This document shows positions 19,148-26,978 of a stretch of DNA of 64,000 nucleotides, piece after piece; the stretch's first letter is position 1; every line of letters starts with the position of its first letter. This stretch comes from Vibrio navarrensis. GTDB lineage: Bacteria > Pseudomonadota > Gammaproteobacteria > Enterobacterales > Vibrionaceae. The position numbers were made by a program, and so were the translations under genes. The notes beneath the pieces were generated by a model. It made no database searches and had not been told where the DNA came from. It saw only the letters and a list, made by a program, of their open reading frames with translations. The stretch spans positions 1,364,001 through 1,428,000 of the forward strand of contig NZ_CP065217.1 in assembly GCF_015767675.1 (NCBI RefSeq), in the 5' to 3' direction.

Positions 19148-20287
19148 ATGGACCTGTGGAGTGATTCAAGCAACTGTGCGTATTTTTATCATGCTTCATC
19201 ATTGAATGATCAGCTCAAAGGCATACTGCATAGAATGCAAGTGCACGATGCCAGTATTGAGCGTGTCTCTTTTGCTGTTTTCGACCAAGAGAATAGCCTG
19301 CTAAAAACGTATGCTGACAGCAACGCTTCAACGGAACTGGCTCACTACCGCGCACATTTGGACGACTTCCCAGCCCTAACTCGCTGCGTTAACGAGAAAA
19401 GCTACCGCATTATTGATGACCTCATCGAGCTCTCCCCGAGCGTACATGTCAAAGCCTTGATCGAGTCCGGTTACCGCTCTTCGATTGCGGTTCCCTGTTT
19501 TGAACAAGATAAATTTATCGGCTTTCTATTTGTCAATTCGAGAAAAGTGGCGGCGTTTACCCCAGAGCTGGTGGAAAAGATGAAGCCCTATTTTGACATC
19601 ATCCAATTTGCCATTTTCTCCGAATACCAAATCGTTCATGCGATTGCCAAGTGCGCGGAGAAAACCCAAGCCTTATCGCCTTCCTACAACAAAGACTCAC
19701 TGGCACATAAAGAAAGAATCAGCCGTTACACCCGTATTATTGCCAATGAAACAGCAGATGTGTGGGATTTTGACGATGAAACGATCGAGCACTTGTGCCT
19801 GTTTTCTCGTTTCCACGATATTGGCAAGGTAAACCTCGCCATCGATCTTTTGTGTAAAACCGCCAATCTTGATGGCAGTGAAACGTCGAAAATGCGTAAT
19901 CACATCGAAAGTGGCGTTGAGATAATGGATAAGATCATTGAATCATTGGGAAATCCACACCATCCGAGTATCACACTGTTGACGCAAGTGATGGCTTATC
20001 ATCACGAGTTCCTTGATGGCTCTGGTTATCCATTTGGATTGCAGGGCGACCAAATCCCGCCGGTAGCGCGAGTCGTGTCGGCGGCCAATATTTTCGACGC
20101 GTTAACCACTCATAGGCCTTATCGGCAAGCTTGGTCTATCACCCATGCGTTGCTGGAAATGGAAAAAATGGTCGCGGAAGGCAAACTCGACAAGGCTTGT
20201 GTCAACGCTTTGAGAGAACATCAAGATCAACTAAAGCAGATCGTGGCACGTTTTCCTGAGCACGATCCCAAAGATGGCTTTTATTAA
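19148..20287 (+). CDS. GAF-like/HD-GYP c-di-GMP phosphodiesterase
   Basis: 379 residues. A GAF-like domain (about 20-160; GYRSSIAVPCFEQDKFIGFLFVNS) precedes an HD-GYP domain (about 185-360) with H223-D224 (FHDIGKV), H285-H286 and the full LDGSGYP signature, then NIFDALTTHRPYR. It should hydrolyse c-di-GMP with GAF-domain control by an unknown ligand. Start ATG 19148 has AAGGAG seven bases upstream. Monocistronic with its own terminator. Confidence 0.92.
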   Translation: MDLWSDSSNCAYFYHASSLNDQLKGILHRMQVHDASIERVSFAVFDQENSLLKTYADSNASTELAHYRAHLDDFPALTRCVNEKSYRIIDDLIELSPSVHVKALIESGYRSSIAVPCFEQDKFIGFLFVNSRKVAAFTPELVEKMKPYFDIIQFAIFSEYQIVHAIAKCAEKTQALSPSYNKDSLAHKERISRYTRIIANETADVWDFDDETIEHLCLFSRFHDIGKVNLAIDLLCKTANLDGSETSKMRNHIESGVEIMDKIIESLGNPHHPSITLLTQVMAYHHEFLDGSGYPFGLQGDQIPPVARVVSAANIFDALTTHRPYRQAWSITHALLEMEKMVAEGKLDKACVNALREHQDQLKQIVARFPEHDPKDGFY

Positions 20288-20322
20288 TTCAGCGCGCACG
20301 CAAAATAGGCTCTTTAAATAGG

Positions 20323-20358
20323 CAAAAACGATTGAATGAATAGATTTAATCGTTTTTG
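20323..20358 (+). terminator. Terminator after the GAF/HD-GYP gene
   Basis: 11-base arms CAAAAACGATT / AATCGTTTTTG with a 14-base loop, about 35 bases after the stop. Symmetric A/T tracts mean it could work both ways. Confidence 0.8.
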
Positions 20359-20437
20359 TCTTCTTTATTGATCAGCATAGAATGGTTGTTAAAGAGAAAA
20401 AGATTTCTCACTCAGCACGGATAAGAAGGTGACTACT

Positions 20438-20914
20438 ATGACTGACAAAACAAATTTAATTGGGCTTGAACAACAAGCAGCGCTGCAACTGGCCAAACAA
20501 CTCAACACCTTACTGTCAAACTATCAGGTGTTTTACATGAATACCCGCGGATATCACTGGAATATTAAAGGACCGCAATTTTTTGAACTACACGCAAAGT
20601 TTGAGGAGATCTACACCGATCTGCAAACTAAAATCGATGAGCTTGCTGAGCGTATTCTGACCTTAGGTTTTACTCCGGTTCATGGCTTTAGTGACTACCT
20701 TGCGTACAGTGTGATCAAAGAGCATAAAAATGCTTTAACTGGTGAGGAGTGTGTCGCGGGTCTACTCAATGGTTTTACGACCATAGTGCATCAGCAGCGT
20801 GAGCTGCTCAAGCAAGCGAGTGAAGCGGATGACGAAGGTACCGCTTCGCAGATGAGTGACTACATTCGTGAGCAAGAAAAACTCGTTTGGATGCTTAATG
20901 CTTATTTGCAATAA
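20438..20914 (+). CDS. dps: Dps-family ferritin-like protein
   Basis: 158 residues, the standard Dps length. Dps forms a dodecameric shell that oxidises and stores iron with peroxide and shields DNA in starvation and oxidative stress. Ferroxidase residues at the family spacing are H40 and H52, D67 and E71 (RGYHWN...ELHAKFEEIY...KIDELAER). I chose ATG 20438 because AGAAGG lies eight bases before it; the GTG at 20429 overlaps that site. The N-terminus has few lysines, so direct DNA binding may be weak. Transcribed alone. Confidence 0.93.
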   Translation: MTDKTNLIGLEQQAALQLAKQLNTLLSNYQVFYMNTRGYHWNIKGPQFFELHAKFEEIYTDLQTKIDELAERILTLGFTPVHGFSDYLAYSVIKEHKNALTGEECVAGLLNGFTTIVHQQRELLKQASEADDEGTASQMSDYIREQEKLVWMLNAYLQ

Positions 20915-20941
20915 GAAAGGCGTAAGAGCAATCGATAACCC

Positions 20942-20969
20942 GTGCAAGCTGTCCGCAAGAGGCTTGCAC
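20942..20969. repeat. Inverted repeat downstream of dps
   Basis: GTGCAAGC / GCTTGCAC arms with a 12-base spacer. The plus side is followed by A residues, not T, so it is a poor terminator; it may be an RNA-stabilising stem or a protein site. Confidence 0.4.
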
Positions 20970-20996
20970 AAAAAACTTATAAATAATCAGTGTGGG

Positions 20997-21040
20997 TTGA
21001 CGAAATAACATCCAGTACTATACTGGATGTATGAACAGGT
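20997..21040 (+). promoter_or_regulatory. Sigma-70 promoter overlapped by a palindromic operator and a LexA-like box
   Basis: -35 TTGACG (20997-21002), 16-base spacer, -10 TATACT (21019-21024). A perfect 10-base-arm palindrome ACATCCAGTA-CTA-TACTGGATGT (21008-21030) covers the -10. Overlapping it at 21021-21040, CTGG-N8-ACAG sits in a TACTG...CAGGT context resembling a LexA box (the E. coli ruvA box also uses CTGG). Such a layout predicts tight repression. Confidence 0.6.
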
Positions 21041-21059
21041 TCTTGGAGGAGGTAACGCG

Positions 21060-21281
21060 ATGTTGTGGGAAACCTTAGAACGTGTAAATCGGCTGCGTCA
21101 ACAAGCTATGTCTAACCCTGATTTTGTTCAATCTGCAAAAGAACATGAACAGGCGATCAGTGAGCAAGAGCAAGAGGTTTTTTGTCCTAAAACGAAACGC
21201 CGGATAAACAAACCGAAATCTCTGGCAAACATTTATCAACAAACAGAATTTGGCCATCGTGAACATCAACAACAACATTAA
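21060..21281 (+). CDS. Small conserved-looking protein, possibly stress or SOS induced
   Basis: 73 residues from ATG 21060, which has AGGAGG (21047-21052) seven bases upstream; a start at 21027 would fall upstream of the ribosome binding site. The protein is hydrophilic, with a helical N-terminal half rich in Gln/Glu and a basic C-terminal half (CPKTKRRINKPKSLANIYQQ) that could touch nucleic acid. I recognise no family. It is preceded by a strong promoter overlapped by palindromic operators and followed by a clean terminator, so it is a real one-gene unit. Regulation by LexA is inferred only from the box. Confidence 0.75.
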   Translation: MLWETLERVNRLRQQAMSNPDFVQSAKEHEQAISEQEQEVFCPKTKRRINKPKSLANIYQQTEFGHREHQQQH

Positions 21282-21303
21282 CGTCAACCCTAACTTTAGC
21301 TAG

Positions 21304-21330
21304 AGCCGCAAATTAAATTGCGGCTTTTTT
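21304..21330 (+). terminator. Rho-independent terminator
   Basis: 8-base GC-rich arms AGCCGCAA / TTGCGGCT with a 6-base loop and a following T7 tract, 23 bases after the small gene. Confidence 0.9.
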
Positions 21331-21337
21331 ATGGCTG

Positions 21338-21901
21338 TCAGAAATCGGCTTTCTTGACAAAATAGGGATTACTGTATTTTTTCTCTGGTCCGAATTCTTT
21401 TAATACCTGATGGTTCCAGAGCGCTTTATCGAATTTCTCTTTTGGAATGGAAGGGTAGAGTGTTTCCAATTCTTCCCAAGCGAAACTCATGAACTCTTTC
21501 TTCTTGATCTGATTGTATTTTCTCGCAACTTGGTTGTGTTTCTTGATCCACTCTTTTTTATATTGGATGAGCAGTTCTTGTGCCTGTTCTAGTGGAAAAC
21601 GTGATAAAAATACCCGTTTATATGAGACTTTTCGATCCACCATAGTACGCATCGCAGTTTGGATATACTTACCATGATGTGTAATGGAGATTTCCGCTTC
21701 ATCGACCAAAGGAATACACCATCCTTTAGGGAAAAAATCGGGCTTTTGATACTGCTGGTTACGTACCGTTAGGGCGTCATGCAGCACAAGATCCGACGTA
21801 CCGCGGAACGTTTGTTGCCATTTAGCGATGCGAATTTGCAGTGAGCCAGGCAAGCGATAAATATGAGTAAATTTGTCTTCGTTCATGGACACAATACACA
21901 A
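21338..21901 (-). CDS. Hypothetical protein, basic and helical
   Basis: 187 residues (182 if translation begins at MNEDKFTH, 21886). Not recognised. It is soluble and basic, with a predicted long helix (PLEQAQELLIQYKKEWIKKHNQVARKYNQIKKKE, about 105-140) and no signal peptide or membrane segment. Neither start has a good ribosome binding site. The half-site ACAATAGTTG of a perfect palindrome at 22053-22072 recurs at its start (21898-21907), so the gene is probably controlled by the factor that binds there, possibly itself. It converges with the small gene and terminator at 21304. Confidence 0.7.
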   Translation of the reverse strand: MCIVSMNEDKFTHIYRLPGSLQIRIAKWQQTFRGTSDLVLHDALTVRNQQYQKPDFFPKGWCIPLVDEAEISITHHGKYIQTAMRTMVDRKVSYKRVFLSRFPLEQAQELLIQYKKEWIKKHNQVARKYNQIKKKEFMSFAWEELETLYPSIPKEKFDKALWNHQVLKEFGPEKKYSNPYFVKKADF

Positions 21902-22052
21902 TAGTTGTTGATGTGATTGAAAATGAGAATAACAACCTGTTTTTCATTGTAGTCAGTATTTTGCGAAAAACATTGGGCTTCAACCAACTGGATATAACAA
22001 ATGGCTAGCAGCAACTTAAGCCGTACTGCTGCGACGTTAACTCTGTGAAGCT

Positions 22053-22072
22053 CAACTATTGTACAATAGTTG
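22053..22072. promoter_or_regulatory. Perfect 20-base palindrome, probable operator
   Basis: CAACTATTGTACAATAGTTG, no spacer. One arm (ACAATAGTTG) is found again 146 bases away at 21898-21907, over the start of the hypothetical gene. Two copies of a 10-mer this close are unlikely by chance. No known regulator consensus is recognised. Confidence 0.55.
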
Positions 22073-22211
22073 CCTGTCAGATGGCGAGAGAAAAGATGTT
22101 TCCAAGAATCAGTGGGTTTGGATCGGGATACGTCGGTTTAAGTAGATAGGCGTAGTTTTAATGCGAAGATAAGCGGTCGCTTTGATGATAGATTAATACG
22201 CACTAAGCAAG

Positions 22212-22242
22212 GCGCCAAGACTCCTTAAGTGATTCTTGGCGC
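22212..22242 (-). terminator. Hairpin after mdlB
   Basis: 9-base arms GCGCCAAGA / TCTTGGCGC, 13-base loop, 14 bases beyond the mdlB stop. The transcript side lacks a strong U-run, so it is a weak intrinsic terminator or a 3'-end stabiliser. Confidence 0.55.
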
Positions 22243-22255
22243 ACCCGTGATAGTT

Positions 22256-24031
22256 TTAAGACACTTGTTCGAGTTGTTCCTCTTCCTGCTTCTCTATCTC
22301 TTTGATGTGTTGGTTCGCTTGCTGCAACTGGTACATTTGCGCGTAGCGGCCTTTCATTGCAAGCAATTGTTTGTGGCTACCGGACTCGACCAAATCGCCA
22401 TGATGCAGCACGACTATCTGATCTGCATCGAGGATGGTGGAAAGACGATGGGCGATAACGACCAGTGTCATATCATGACGCAGTGCTGCCAGGCTGCGTT
22501 GGATCAAAGCTTCGGTGCCTGAGTCGATGTTGGCGGTTGCTTCGTCTAAGATCAGAATTTTTGGCTTAGCAATCAACACCCTTGCCATGGCCAACAACTG
22601 CTTCTGACCGGCAGAAAGATTGGTTTCACCTTGGCCCAACTGAGTCTTAATACCTGCTGGGTAGCGTCGTACCTGTTCAGCAAGGCCCACTTGCTCTAGA
22701 GATTGCCAAATCATTTCATCGCTTACGTCGCGCCCTAGGGCAATATTTTCTCTGACGGATGTGGGCAAAATGTGCGGATCTTGCTGCACCATCGCAACGT
22801 CTCTGCGTAACACTTCCTTACTGAGCGAAGAGAGTGGGCGGCCATCAATCTTTAATGTACCCTCGCTAAGCGGATAGAATCCCATCAGCAATGAAGCCAA
22901 AGTACTTTTTCCGCTACCAGTATGGCCGACTAAAGCGACAAAACTTTGATGAGGGACGTCAATATTGATCTCTTTGAGCACTTGCTGTTTGCCATCGTAG
23001 CTAAAATTGAGCCCTGCGATCTGGATGCTTCCCGTAGCAAGTGCTTGGTTATCACTGCCGTAGGTTTGTTCCGGTGCGTCAATCATTTCAAAAATTCGCT
23101 CACTGGCAACTAAGGCTTGCTGAAGCAGCGCAAGTTGCTGCGTCATCTCAATCAAGGGTTCGGTGATACGGCCAAGATAGCTAATGAAAGCATACAAAAC
23201 CCCGACACCAATCATTTCAACTCCGCTGTAACCGAAAATCGCCACCAGAGTAAGAAGAGTAATGCCCGAGAGCAAGTCCATTAAAGGGCGTAGCAACACG
23301 CCGTTGAGTGTGATGACTTTTTTGCCCGCTTTCAGGTGCGCGTCAGTCAACTGGTTGAACTGCTGGTTAAAACGCTTCTCTTGGCGCATCAGTTGAATCA
23401 CGCCCATACCTTGAATCGATTCACTGAGGTTGCCGTTGATGTCGGTCTGTAAATCGCGCATCAACCGATATGAACTCGTACTAAGTTTTTGAAATAAAGC
23501 CATAAAGGCAACGACGATCGGCAGCAGCACTAAAACCACTAAGGTGAGTTTCCAGCTTAAAATAAACATAACAGCCAACATCACCACAATCATGACTAAG
23601 TTTTTCACCACCGAGGCGATCAGCAGTTCGTAAAATTGCTGCAGAGATTCCGTGTCATTGGTTAAGCGGGAAACCAGTTTGCCAGTCGGTGTATAGTCAA
23701 ACGCTGACAGCGGCTGACGAATTACTTTATTGAACGCCTGACGTCGGATGGTCTTAATGATATGCGTGGCCACAATGTTGAATTGCAAACCTTGCAAATA
23801 TTGAAAGAGTGCCGAGCAGATCAACAGCCCAAGATAGCTTGCTACCAAGGTCAGTAAAACCGATTGGGTATAGCTATCTTTGGTGATGTGTTCATCAATA
23901 AAATATTGAATTAACCAAGGGCCGCCTGCGTTGGCGAGTGCGGCAATGAACAAAAACAGTAGCCCAGTCAGCATCGCTTTGGGTTGAGCCAACGGATAAG
24001 CAAACAGACGTTTTAAGGTAGTGGATTTCAT
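22256..24031 (-). CDS. mdlB: MdlB-like ABC exporter half-transporter
   Basis: 591 residues. A six-helix ABC exporter membrane domain (about 15-310) precedes an ATPase domain with Walker A GHTGSGKSTL, Q-loop VQQDPHILP, signature LSAGQKQLL (Ala in place of Gly) and Walker B ILILDEATANID. It pairs with the upstream half-transporter as the MdlA/MdlB (SmdAB-type) heterodimer, which exports drugs or lipid-like compounds. It starts three bases after the mdlA stop with GGAGG in front, so the two are translated together. A Gln/Glu-rich C-terminal tail is present. Confidence 0.92.
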   Translation of the reverse strand: MKSTTLKRLFAYPLAQPKAMLTGLLFLFIAALANAGGPWLIQYFIDEHITKDSYTQSVLLTLVASYLGLLICSALFQYLQGLQFNIVATHIIKTIRRQAFNKVIRQPLSAFDYTPTGKLVSRLTNDTESLQQFYELLIASVVKNLVMIVVMLAVMFILSWKLTLVVLVLLPIVVAFMALFQKLSTSSYRLMRDLQTDINGNLSESIQGMGVIQLMRQEKRFNQQFNQLTDAHLKAGKKVITLNGVLLRPLMDLLSGITLLTLVAIFGYSGVEMIGVGVLYAFISYLGRITEPLIEMTQQLALLQQALVASERIFEMIDAPEQTYGSDNQALATGSIQIAGLNFSYDGKQQVLKEINIDVPHQSFVALVGHTGSGKSTLASLLMGFYPLSEGTLKIDGRPLSSLSKEVLRRDVAMVQQDPHILPTSVRENIALGRDVSDEMIWQSLEQVGLAEQVRRYPAGIKTQLGQGETNLSAGQKQLLAMARVLIAKPKILILDEATANIDSGTEALIQRSLAALRHDMTLVVIAHRLSTILDADQIVVLHHGDLVESGSHKQLLAMKGRYAQMYQLQQANQHIKEIEKQEEEQLEQVS

Positions 24032-24034
24032 TGC

Positions 24035-25777
24035 TTATGCCTCCTCCATGGCTTGTTCTAATTGCTGGTAGCGGTACATTTCGGCATACCAGGCGTGATT
24101 ATCCAGCAGTGCTTTATGCGTGCCCCTTTCAACAATATGGCCATGGTTTAGCACCACAATCTCATTGGCTTTTTCTAAAGCGGTGAGACGATGGGCGATC
24201 ACGATCAGCGACTGGTGGCGATAATGTTGCTCCAAGTTGCGGAGAATTTGATGCTCTGTGCGCCCGTCGACCGCAGAAAGTGCGTCATCTAAAATCAAAA
24301 TTTCCGCATTGAGTAACATCGCGCGAGCGATGGCGATACGCTGTTTTTGCCCGCCAGAGAGTGTGATGCCTTTTTCACCCACTTCGGTGTCATAGCCATC
24401 AGGAAACTTAAGGATGTCGTCATGGATACAGGCTAGCTTTGCCGCGCGAAAGACCTCTTCTTTAGAAGCATTGGGGCAGCCCAACGCAATATTTTCAAAG
24501 ATAGAGCAGGAAAACAGAAACGGTGACTGGCTGACCACGGCAAATTTGCTACGCCACTGTTCAAGGTCTGCGTTTTTCAGCGCGACTTGCCCATAGCGAA
24601 TATCACCGTGCTGCATCTCTTGCTGGCGCAGCAGCAGCGAAAGCAAGGTGGATTTGCCACTGCCAACGGGGCCAGCGATGCCAAGCATTACACCTGGAGT
24701 GACAGTAAAGTGGCATTGGCTGAGCGTAGCAGGGAGATCTTCGCTCCAATGGTAGCTCTCAATGTTGACATGCAGAGGCTGAGGCTCTGTGGGGAGCGAA
24801 TCATTACCGCTCACTATCTCTGGTTTCTGCACAAAGATCTCTTCTAGACGATCCCAGGCAGCAGAACCACGTTCGAGAATGTTGAACAAGAAAGCAAATG
24901 CCAGCATCGGCCAAATCATCAAGCCAAGATACATGGTGAATGCAGTGAGATCGCCCAGCGTGATTTCTTGATGATGCACCAAGTACGCGCCGACGCTGAT
25001 ACTGAGGAAAAAAGAGAGCCCGATCGTCAGTTGGATCGCTGGGTCAAAACGGGCGTCGACACGGGCAACGGCAATATTTTTGTTGCCTGTATCTTCCACA
25101 ACGGCGTCAAAGCGTTGCTGCTCTTGATTCTCAAGACCAAACGCGCGCAACATTCTCACGCCGTTTAATGACTCTTGGGTTAAATCCGACATATCAGAGA
25201 AGGCTTCTTGTGCGACCTTAAAACGTTGATGGAGAATGCGCACAATGTAGAAAATCGCAATACCAAGAAAGGGCATAGGCAGCAGAGCGACCAGCGTTAA
25301 CTTCCAACTGATCTGGGTAATCATGATGATCAATACGGCGATGCCGGTAATCAGTGAATCGGCTGCAGTGAGTACTCCTTCTCCAGCGGTCACCACCACG
25401 TTTTTCACATCGTTGGTGCCGCGCGCCATTAAGTCGCCCGTCTTATAACGTTCAAAGAAGCGGGGCGGCTGAGTGGATAAATGTTGATAAAGACGATTGC
25501 GCAATATCGTGCCAAGCTCAATGCTGGCGCCAAATAACCAGACACGCCACAAAATGCGGCAAACATAAATGGCCAACCAAACCAGCAGCAGAAGACCCAG
25601 CCACTGCATCATCTCATCAGTAGACATGGTATCGGCAACAATCCCGTCAACGATATTGCCCACCGCTTTTGGTGTGATCAATTGCATTGCCGAGATCATC
25701 ATAAATAACAGTATTGAGCCACAATAGTGTTTCCACCTCAGCCTAAAGAACCATCGTAATTGCCAGAAAATTTTCAC
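24035..25777 (-). CDS. mdlA: MdlA-like ABC exporter half-transporter
   Basis: 580 residues from the GTG at 25777, chosen because AGGAGG lies five bases upstream; an in-frame GTG at 25792 starts before that site. Six membrane helices (about 10-300) and an ATPase domain with Walker A GPVGSGKSTLL, signature LSGGQKQRIA and Walker B ILILDDALSAVD. The residue after Walker B is Asp where a catalytic Glu is usual, while MdlB has Glu. That fits a heterodimer with one degenerate ATP site. First gene of a two-gene operon. Confidence 0.92.
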   Translation of the reverse strand: MKIFWQLRWFFRLRWKHYCGSILLFMMISAMQLITPKAVGNIVDGIVADTMSTDEMMQWLGLLLLVWLAIYVCRILWRVWLFGASIELGTILRNRLYQHLSTQPPRFFERYKTGDLMARGTNDVKNVVVTAGEGVLTAADSLITGIAVLIIMITQISWKLTLVALLPMPFLGIAIFYIVRILHQRFKVAQEAFSDMSDLTQESLNGVRMLRAFGLENQEQQRFDAVVEDTGNKNIAVARVDARFDPAIQLTIGLSFFLSISVGAYLVHHQEITLGDLTAFTMYLGLMIWPMLAFAFLFNILERGSAAWDRLEEIFVQKPEIVSGNDSLPTEPQPLHVNIESYHWSEDLPATLSQCHFTVTPGVMLGIAGPVGSGKSTLLSLLLRQQEMQHGDIRYGQVALKNADLEQWRSKFAVVSQSPFLFSCSIFENIALGCPNASKEEVFRAAKLACIHDDILKFPDGYDTEVGEKGITLSGGQKQRIAIARAMLLNAEILILDDALSAVDGRTEHQILRNLEQHYRHQSLIVIAHRLTALEKANEIVVLNHGHIVERGTHKALLDNHAWYAEMYRYQQLEQAMEEA

Positions 25778-25792
25778 CTGCGCCTCCTGCAC

Positions 25793-26966
25793 CTGCTGTT
25801 GTTATTCGCGCCAGTCTCTCATTAGTGGCAAAAGTTTGCGTCGGTGTGTCTTGCAAAGAGTGCTTGGTGCTCGAGTGATGCCGTACAAGATCGCGTCGAG
25901 CTTCGCACTCTCTACCAAATTCCGCTCAGAGAGTCTGGACTTTTGTATCCGGAGCTGAAAGTAGGTCGAACAGCCTTTAACCGGGATAAGAAAATGTTGA
26001 GTTGTGTGGCTATGAGACAAGAAAGGGCGTTGAAAGCAAGTTTCTACGCAAAAATGTCTCTAATTTATTGTTATGTTGAAATTAAATATTGCCCAGTACG
26101 ACAGAAACAATGTGCTGTTTTGGCGTGACTCGTTCGGTTTATTTTCCATTCTCAGCAAAAAAGGCCACTGAGGAAGATGGGCTGGAACCTTCAATTATTG
26201 TGTTTCATCCATCGAATACAAGGTGATTTTTATCCTGAGCAAAAAAACGACACAATGTTACTAATTGATAACATCAAAGTGTCAGAATATGTGATCAAAT
26301 GCTGAGAATTGATGAGGTTTCAGGAAAATATAATGGAAGCAAAGAGGACAGAGACAGAGAGTAAAAAGCAGCGACGAGATCGCTGATTTTCGTTTGCCCA
26401 GCGCAGCTGGCGAACCCGTCGGGTTGAGAGAAACCCGAATCTTCCCTTGGGAGAAGATAATCCGAATGACAAGGGCGTTGCGGGCTAACGGCAGGGTCTC
26501 AAGGAAGCCGACTTGATGTCTATGATGAGCAGTAGTGGTACATTCCGTTAAATTACAAATCTGCAACATATTTGGCGCATTTCTGAATCATTAGACATTT
26601 TGTGATTCTTTTAGAGAAAATGCGCCATCTAAATTGATTTAAAAGTCAGTAGTGGTTTTCAACTGCCTGCTAACGCGGTGAACCGAGTGGCTTAGAAAGT
26701 GCGGCGGAATGTGATATTCGCTCAGGTTAGATGGTGACTTCACTTATAAGATGTCGCAAAAGTGAATCAGGCAGGCAAAAGTGCTTAACTTGCTCGTTTT
26801 AACCATTTGCAAGCTTACGTTTCAAAAGGTTAAAAATAATACTATTACTCCATCTATTTGATTGTTAATTATTAAACACTTAGTTGCTGATTGTCCTCTG
26901 TGGGAAAAATTTTAATTCACAGCAACAAAAAAGCAGCTAGGATTATATTAAACGAATTGTATAGAT
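25793..26966. other. Long non-coding gap (1.17 kb)
   Basis: No open frame here has a ribosome binding site or recognisable protein sequence. The gap is AT-rich except for a GC-richer, hairpin-dense island at about 26369-26510, listed separately. Promoters for mdlAB (left) and for the binding-protein/cyclase operon (right) must lie at its ends. It may be a remnant of a lost gene or hold a small RNA. Confidence 0.5.
26369..26510. ncRNA. Structured GC-rich island: candidate small RNA or interspersed repeat
   Basis: Several back-to-back hairpins: CAGCGA-N5-TCGCTG (about 26369-26385), CCAGC-N3-GCTGG (about 26399-26410), CGGGTT-N6-AACCCG (about 26420-26437) and a CTTCCC/GGGAGAAG stem (about 26441-26456). 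Further GC-rich sequence follows to about 26510. This contrasts with AT-rich flanks and with the absence of a gene. It matches no RNA family I know. Strand is undecided. Confidence 0.4.
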
Positions 26967-26978
26967 GTGGCTGCAAAG

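Larger units (their letters stand above)
21902..22255. other. Intergenic region upstream of the hypothetical gene (354 bases)
   Basis: No coding sequence. It holds the 20-base palindrome at 22053-22072 and the mdlB-side hairpin at 22212-22242, listed separately. Confidence 0.5.

Noticed and set aside
19005..19205. 66-codon open frame with a hydrophobic start before the GAF/HD-GYP gene
   Set aside because: No ribosome binding site, and it runs 58 bases into the well-supported HD-GYP gene in another frame.
20942..20969. dps terminator
   Set aside because: The hairpin is followed by A residues on the dps transcript side, so it lacks the U-run of an intrinsic terminator.
25802..26128. Overlapping frames on both strands upstream of mdlA, once considered as a regulator gene
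   Set aside because: Neither has a ribosome binding site or any recognisable domain; the usual Lrp-type neighbour of mdlA is not encoded here.
26282..26569. 95-codon minus-strand frame across the structured island
   Set aside because: Composition follows the hairpins, not protein coding; no ribosome binding site. Treated as a possible RNA or repeat.
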